From: JAXMAR01 sp046350295 | GTDB lineage: Bacteria > Planctomycetota > Planctomycetia > Gemmatales > Gemmataceae | Assembly (NCBI GenBank): GCA_046350295.1 | Contig: JAXMAR010000003.1 | Location: 124,001 to 188,000, forward strand | Direction: 5' to 3' | Length of the DNA: 64,000 nt | Part shown: in pieces, positions 59,697-64,000 of the stretch | How the letters are laid out: each line of letters starts with the position of its first letter | Position numbering within the stretch: position 1 is the first letter of the stretch | Made by a program: the position numbers and the translations under genes | Notes under the pieces: model-generated | Database searches by the model: none | What the model was told of the DNA's origin: nothing | Seen by the model: the letters and a program-made list of their open reading frames with translations, nothing else

Positions 59697-61964
59697 ATGC
59701 CGCGCGACGATCACCCGCCGCCGTCCCCTGCCGTCAACCCGGCCCAGGAAAAGACCCTGCCCTACGCCGCCCCCGGCGACAGGGACACCGCCAAGAACGC
59801 CCGGACCGTCCCCGACAACGCCCCCGTTTCCGGGCCGCTCGACTCGACGCTCCGCCAGGACGACCGGGACGCTCGCCAGTCCGCCAGCGAAAGCGTCCAC
59901 AGCCGCGAGAGTCCGCCCACGGTCCCCGGCTACACCTTTCACGACAAGCTCGGGCACGGAACCTACGGCGTCGTCTGGCGCGCCACCGAAGACAGCACGA
60001 GCAAGCAGGTCGCCCTCAAGTTCTTCCATCGCCGCGTCGGCGAAATGTGGCAGATGGTCTGGGCCGAGATCAAGCAGCTCGCCCTGCTCGACGCCGTCCC
60101 CGGCATCATCCAGCTCAAGGACGCCGATCCGGATGCCGCGCCCCCCTACTTCGTCATGAACTACGCGGAAGGGGGCTCGCTCGCCACCCTCCTCCGCAAA
60201 GGCCCGCTCCCCGTCCCGCAGGCGCTCAAGGTCTTCCGCGGCATGGTCGACGCCCTCGCCTACGTCCACGCCAAGGGCATCCGCCATTGCGACCTCAAGC
60301 CCGCCAATATTCTCCTCGACGCCCTCGGCAAGCCCCTCATCGCCGACTTCGGCCAGGCCCATCTCTCCATGGACGTGCAGGCCGGCGCCGGCTCCGTCAA
60401 CCTCGGCACCTTCTATTACATGGCCCCCGAGCAGGCCGACCTCGCCAAGCAGATCCCCGACACGCGCTGGGACGTCTACGGCCTCGGCGCCATCTTCTAT
60501 GCCATGGTCGTCGGCGCTCCGCCCCGCGCTCATGAAAAGCTCACCGAGGAGCTGAACCAGACCGCCCACCTCACCACGCGCCTCGAGCGCTACCGCGAAG
60601 GCGTCGCCCAGTCCCCGCCCCCCGACCAGCACCGCCGCCTCCACGGCATGGACCGCCCCCTCGCCGACATCGTCGAGAAATGCCTCCTCCTCGACCCGGC
60701 CAAACGCTTTCAAAGCGCCGGCGATATCGCCGCCGCCCTCGAGCAACGCGACCGCTACCTCCGGCGCCGGCCCCTCCTCTTCGCCGGCCTCGCCGCCTCC
60801 ATCCTCTTCATTCTCGCCCTCGGCCTCCTCGCCGGACTCCTCGTCCACTACGCCGTCCGCAACACCGAAGCGACCCTCGAGCATCAAATGCTCACCAACG
60901 ACAAGACGACCGTCCAGCTCGTCCGCAATGTCGTTCACGAGCAGATGGCCGACGTTACCGAAGGCGTCGAGCGCCTCGCCCAGAACCCGAAGCTCGTCGC
61001 TCACGCCAAATCGTTCCTCGCCGAATTGAAGCCCGAGCAGATCGCCGACGCCGCGTACGTCAAGAACCCCACGACCGACGCCTTCGAAAAGCACTTGATG
61101 TTCGACTGCTATCGCCCCGGCGTCACGCTCCTCATCTTCTACGGGACCGACGGCACGCTTCTCGTCGGCGGCTACCCCGAAAAGGAAGTCGACAACACTC
61201 CGGCGGGCCAGGCGAAACGGGCCAAGCGCGTCGAGGAACTCCACAATATCTACGGCAAGAACTACGCCTGGCGCGACTACTACCACGGCCAGGGGGACAA
61301 CCTTCCCGCCGATCACAAGGCGCCCTACGTCGGCGTCACCTACATCTCCGAGCCCTACAAGTCGACCCTGGCCGACGAGAGCAGTTCACCCATCCTGGTT
61401 GCGATCTCGACCCCCGTCTACGATCTCAAATCGACGCCGGACAAGGGCCGCCCGGTCCCCGACGTGCGCAAGGAAAAGCTGATCGGCATCCTCATCAGCT
61501 TCATTTACCTCCAGGAGCTTTACAGCTGGCTCGAAGGCGTCGACCTCAAAGGGGGCAGCGTCGCCCTCTTGAACCAGCACGGCCAGTGCGTCTTCCACAC
61601 CGACCCGCACTTTCTGCCCACGCTCCTCAAGACGAAGGACAACATCAGCAGTCGTTTCAAGGCGACGCGCCGCGTCATCCTCGCCAATCACCTGGGCCAG
61701 CGCACCCATTACCGGGACGAGATCACCGGCCAGGAGTGCCTCGCCAGCTTTGCCGCCGTCCCCCTCAGCGCCGACGACCCCGCGGCGTCCCGCTGGGGCG
61801 CCATGGTCCTGCATTACCGCAGCGACGTCTTCGAACCGATCCACCACCTGCGCGCCAGCCTCTTCCGCGTCATCGCCGTCATCGCCGCCATCTGCGCCGC
61901 GCTGCTCGGGGCCGTATGGTTCTGGCTGCTTCGGATCGCGCGCGGGCGTGAAGCGGCGGCCTAG
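59697..61964 (+). CDS. Membrane receptor serine/threonine protein kinase with extracytoplasmic sensor
   Basis: 755 residues. Cytoplasmic kinase domain at about 79-350: P-loop LGHGTYGVVW, K108 in VALKFF, HCDLKPANILL at 197-207 (non-RD: C198 replaces the usual arginine), DFG at 217-219, APE at 243-245. A first membrane segment at about 360-385 is followed by an extracytoplasmic region of about 330 residues with Cache-like character (GTLLVGGYPEKEVDNTPAGQ, SSPILVAISTPVYDLKSTPD, LIGILISFIYLQELYSWLE) and a second membrane segment at about 722-745. A short basic tail ends the protein. It senses an unknown ligand. Confidence 0.9.
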   Translation: MPRDDHPPPSPAVNPAQEKTLPYAAPGDRDTAKNARTVPDNAPVSGPLDSTLRQDDRDARQSASESVHSRESPPTVPGYTFHDKLGHGTYGVVWRATEDSTSKQVALKFFHRRVGEMWQMVWAEIKQLALLDAVPGIIQLKDADPDAAPPYFVMNYAEGGSLATLLRKGPLPVPQALKVFRGMVDALAYVHAKGIRHCDLKPANILLDALGKPLIADFGQAHLSMDVQAGAGSVNLGTFYYMAPEQADLAKQIPDTRWDVYGLGAIFYAMVVGAPPRAHEKLTEELNQTAHLTTRLERYREGVAQSPPPDQHRRLHGMDRPLADIVEKCLLLDPAKRFQSAGDIAAALEQRDRYLRRRPLLFAGLAASILFILALGLLAGLLVHYAVRNTEATLEHQMLTNDKTTVQLVRNVVHEQMADVTEGVERLAQNPKLVAHAKSFLAELKPEQIADAAYVKNPTTDAFEKHLMFDCYRPGVTLLIFYGTDGTLLVGGYPEKEVDNTPAGQAKRAKRVEELHNIYGKNYAWRDYYHGQGDNLPADHKAPYVGVTYISEPYKSTLADESSSPILVAISTPVYDLKSTPDKGRPVPDVRKEKLIGILISFIYLQELYSWLEGVDLKGGSVALLNQHGQCVFHTDPHFLPTLLKTKDNISSRFKATRRVILANHLGQRTHYRDEITGQECLASFAAVPLSADDPAASRWGAMVLHYRSDVFEPIHHLRASLFRVIAVIAAICAALLGAVWFWLLRIARGREAAA

Positions 61965-62000
61965 GGCTTGCGACGAAGAGCGTCTCACCCCTTCGGACAG

Positions 62001-63105
62001 CGCCACGGCCCTGAAAGGGCCAAACAAGAAAGCCCAGGGCGCCCCCCTGGGAAAGACACGAGTCTTCGGCAGTAGCCCTGTAAGGGCGAAACAAAAAACG
62101 GCGTCTCTCGCGCCGGGACCAAGCGTCTGAACGAACCGCCGAGTTCATGACGACATGGGTCAGGCTTTTTTTCCACGAGACGGCTCTTGGGCCCGCCTTG
62201 TTCTGCCCTTTCAGGGCGCCACGGCTTGACACGATCCCTGTCCCAGGGCGTTGCCCTGGGCTGTCTTGTTCGGCCCCTTCGGGGCGTTGCGATGCCGGGC
62301 GTTGCGGGGCGTTGCGATGCCGGGCGTTACGGCGCCTCCGCGCCGGGCTGCGTTTGTGCGACTTGGAACGCTGCACAAGGAGGGAAGCCACGGCGCCGTG
62401 GCGACCGGGCCAACCAGGGGTCCACGCGCCTGACGGGCCAACATGTCCTGAATACGCCACGGCCCTGAATACGCCACGGCCCTGAATACGCCACGGCCCT
62501 GAAAGCCCCACGGCCCTGAAAGGGCCGAACAAGAAAGCCCAGGGCGCCGCCCTGGGAAAGACACGAGTCTTCGGCAGTAGCCCTGTAAGGGCGAAACAAA
62601 AAACGGCGTCTCTCGCGCCAGGACCAAGCGTCTGAACGAACCGCCGAGTTCATGACGACATGGGTCAGGCTTTTTTTCCACGAGACGGCTCTTGGGCCCG
62701 CCTTGTTCTGCCCTTTCAGGGCGCCACAGCTTGCAACGATCCCTGTCCCAGGGCGTTGCCCTGGGCTGTCTTGTTCGGCCCCTTCGGGGCGTTTCGATGC
62801 CGGGCGTTGCGGGGCGTTGCGATGCCGGGCGTTACGGCGCCTCCGCGCCGGCCTGCGTTTGTGCGACTTGGAGCGCTGCACAAGGAGGGAAGCCACGGCG
62901 CCGTGGCGACCGGGCCAAACAGGGTCCACGCGCCCGAGGGGCCAACATGTCCTGCAAAGCCCCACGGCCCTGAAAGGGCCAAACAAGAAAGCCCAGGGCG
63001 CCGCCCTGGGAAAGACACGGGTCTTCGGCAGTAGCCCTGTAAGGGCGAAACAAAAAACGGCGTCTCTCACGCCAGGACCAAGCGTCTGAACGAACCGCCG
63101 AGTTC
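62001..63105. repeat. Tandem repeat array, unit about 454-505 bases, 2.3 copies
   Basis: CTGAAAGGGC starts copies at 62011, 62516 and 62970; the third ends after about 136 bases near 63105. Copies 1 and 2 differ in length by 51 bases, exactly three 17-base units (CCTGAATACGCCACGGC at 62447-62497). Internal inverted pieces such as CCCAGGGCG / CGCCCTGGG and CTGAAAGGGC / GCCCTTTCAG occur. Copies 1 and 2 remain open in several frames on both strands. Confidence 0.85.
62447..62497. repeat. 17-base minisatellite, three units
   Basis: CCTGAATACGCCACGGC occurs three times without change (62447-62463, 62464-62480, 62481-62497) in repeat copy 1 only. Confidence 0.92.
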
Positions 63106-63314
63106 CCACACAGGCAAGGGGCCCGGCCGTAGGGAGTGTAACGCCGCCCCGCCCGCCTCGATCCCTTTTTCGCCGCCGATTTCGTTTGAACCCCCGCCGT
63201 TTTCTTGCTAAAACAGGCGAAACCCCTCTCAGATCAGCACGAGGCGCTTTCGCCCGGCCGGGTTCCAGCGCGCCAAGCGGGCGGCGGCTCCAATAACAAC
63301 GGCGAGGAATATTC

Positions 63315-64000
63315 ATGGCCGACTGGTATTACTTCCAGGGAGGCGCTCAGCAAGGCCCGGTTTCCGACGATCACGTCCGCAACATGGTCGCCTCCGGCCA
63401 GTTGAACCCCAACGATTCCGTCTGGCGCCAGGGCATGGCCAACTGGGCCCCCATCTCCTCCGTCCCCGAATTGATGCCCGCCGCCCCCGCCGCGCCGCCG
63501 CCCCAGTACGGCGCCCCGCCCGCCCCCGCCTACGATCAAGGGCACGGATCGGCGCCCGGCTACGGCGCTCCTTCCTACGGCGAGCCCTCCTACCGCGAGC
63601 GCGAGCCCTCCTACGGCCGCCCCGCCGCGCCCGGCGCGATCAGCCCCATCACTCCGTGGGCGATCATCCTCCTTTCGGGCGCCGGACTCTGGTTCATCAA
63701 CGGCTTCCTGCCCTGGTACTCCTTTGACTTCGGCGGCTTCGGCGGCGGAACCTGGCTCGGCTTCAGCACCGGTACCGGCCTCTTCGCCTTCGTCATGTCG
63801 CTGTTCATCCTGGGTGGCGTCATCACTTCGTTCTTCGTGCCGCTCCTCGTCCCCTGGCGCTGGACCGGGGCGTTCTTCTTCGGCCTGATGGCGCTCATCC
63901 TCCTCATCATGGGCATGGTGGCCGCGTTCTCCGGCGTCGGTAAGAGCATCGGCCCCTGGATCCACCTGCTCGCCACTCTCGCCGTGTTGACCGGCGCCGT
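63315..64000 (+). CDS. GYF_2-domain membrane protein, truncated by window edge
   Basis: Frame open to the end of the window (228 residues). An N-terminal GYF_2 domain has MADWYYFQGGAQQGPVSDDH and the conserved WRQGMANWAPISSVPEL, a fold that binds proline-rich peptides. A Pro/Tyr-rich linker (about 56-110, PSYGEPSYREREPSYG) is followed by several membrane segments; the first ends in FLPWYSF. This C-terminal part resembles that of the zinc-ribbon protein at 19778. The cytoplasmic GYF domain would link the membrane part to Pro-rich partners. The C-terminus is missing. Confidence 0.88.
   Translation, partial: MADWYYFQGGAQQGPVSDDHVRNMVASGQLNPNDSVWRQGMANWAPISSVPELMPAAPAAPPPQYGAPPAPAYDQGHGSAPGYGAPSYGEPSYREREPSYGRPAAPGAISPITPWAIILLSGAGLWFINGFLPWYSFDFGGFGGGTWLGFSTGTGLFAFVMSLFILGGVITSFFVPLLVPWRWTGAFFFGLMALILLIMGMVAAFSGVGKSIGPWIHLLATLAVLTGA

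Larger units (their letters stand above)
61965..63314. other. Repeat-filled intergenic region
   Basis: 1350 bases between the receptor kinase and the GYF_2 membrane protein. Nearly all of it is the repeat array at 62001-63105. Long open frames exist on both strands because the repeat lacks stops; none has protein-family character. Confidence 0.7.

Noticed and set aside
62001..63105. Possible CRISPR array
   Set aside because: Units are about 450 bases with no short repeat-spacer alternation and no cas genes are present.
62327..63316. Minus-strand open frame of about 330 codons in the repeat array
   Set aside because: It repeats itself with the DNA repeat and is open in several frames on both strands; explained by absence of stop codons in the repeat unit.

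Overview
The window is GC-rich bacterial chromosome from a planctomycete, most likely of the Gemmata/Gemmataceae type. The evidence is a set of planctomycete-typical families: a DUF1549/DUF1553 cytochrome giant, a PVC-type heme protein with beta-propeller, a DUF1080 lipoprotein, a TIGR03000 Cys-rich protein, several Hanks-type kinases, a caspase-like membrane protein, a GYF_2 membrane protein, and H4MPT-linked C1 enzymes (fae, mtdB). No rRNA or tRNA gene was recognised. Both window edges cut genes.

Layout. 1-8.5 kb: HEAT-repeat protein (cut), RluA-type pseudouridine synthase, a badly frameshifted hemD, DUF1080 lipoprotein, a five-heme cytochrome, frameshifted cysK, a PIN toxin and a frameshifted FAD oxidoreductase. 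9-19 kb: an unknown protein, fae-mtdB, the DUF1549/DUF1553 protein, a membrane-anchored cyclophilin, a DEAD-box helicase. 18.6-26.5 kb: TIGR03000 Cys-rich protein, zinc-ribbon/RD-rich membrane protein, kinase, two small coupled genes, uvrB, and a small-protein/HTH cassette. 26.5-29.7 kb: a metal-related group (His-rich DUF1980 protein, DUF318 permease, ZnuB-like ABC permease). 29.8-36.9 kb: central metabolism (class III aminotransferase, mdh, gap, pgk, accD) and a kinase. 37-41.7 kb: heme-propeller-cupredoxin protein, a toxin/antitoxin-like pair, a TIM-barrel isomerase. 41.9-48.7 kb: recD, recB, an FtsQ-like protein and murB. 48.8-55.1 kb: QueD-like enzyme, a candidate non-coding RNA, methyltransferase, HEAT protein, SDR epimerase, an orphan antitoxin-like gene, an unknown protein, cysE. 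55.4-64 kb: unknown protein, a secreted protein behind a sigma-54-type promoter, a pseudo-caspase, a kinase with a membrane sensor, a tandem repeat array and a GYF_2 membrane protein (cut).

How the genes fit together. gap, pgk, mdh and accD belong to glycolysis, the TCA cycle and fatty acid synthesis. cysE and cysK make cysteine in two steps. fae and mtdB carry formaldehyde onto tetrahydromethanopterin. recB/recD and uvrB repair DNA. murB plus the FtsQ-like gene look like a remnant of the division/cell-wall cluster. The heme and copper proteins with secretion signals point to periplasmic redox chemistry.

Two cautions. Several otherwise good genes (hemD, cysK, mdh, a kinase, the DUF1980 protein, the caspase-like gene) carry one or more frameshifts concentrated in short stretches; consensus error is at least as likely as real decay. 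Function calls rest on reading motifs by eye; no database search was run. The strongest candidates for something undescribed are the free-standing RNA at 49256-49518 with its own promoter and terminator, the overlapping small-protein/HTH cassette at 25598-26495, and the sigma-54-type promoter whose transcript would begin with a hairpin at 56442.
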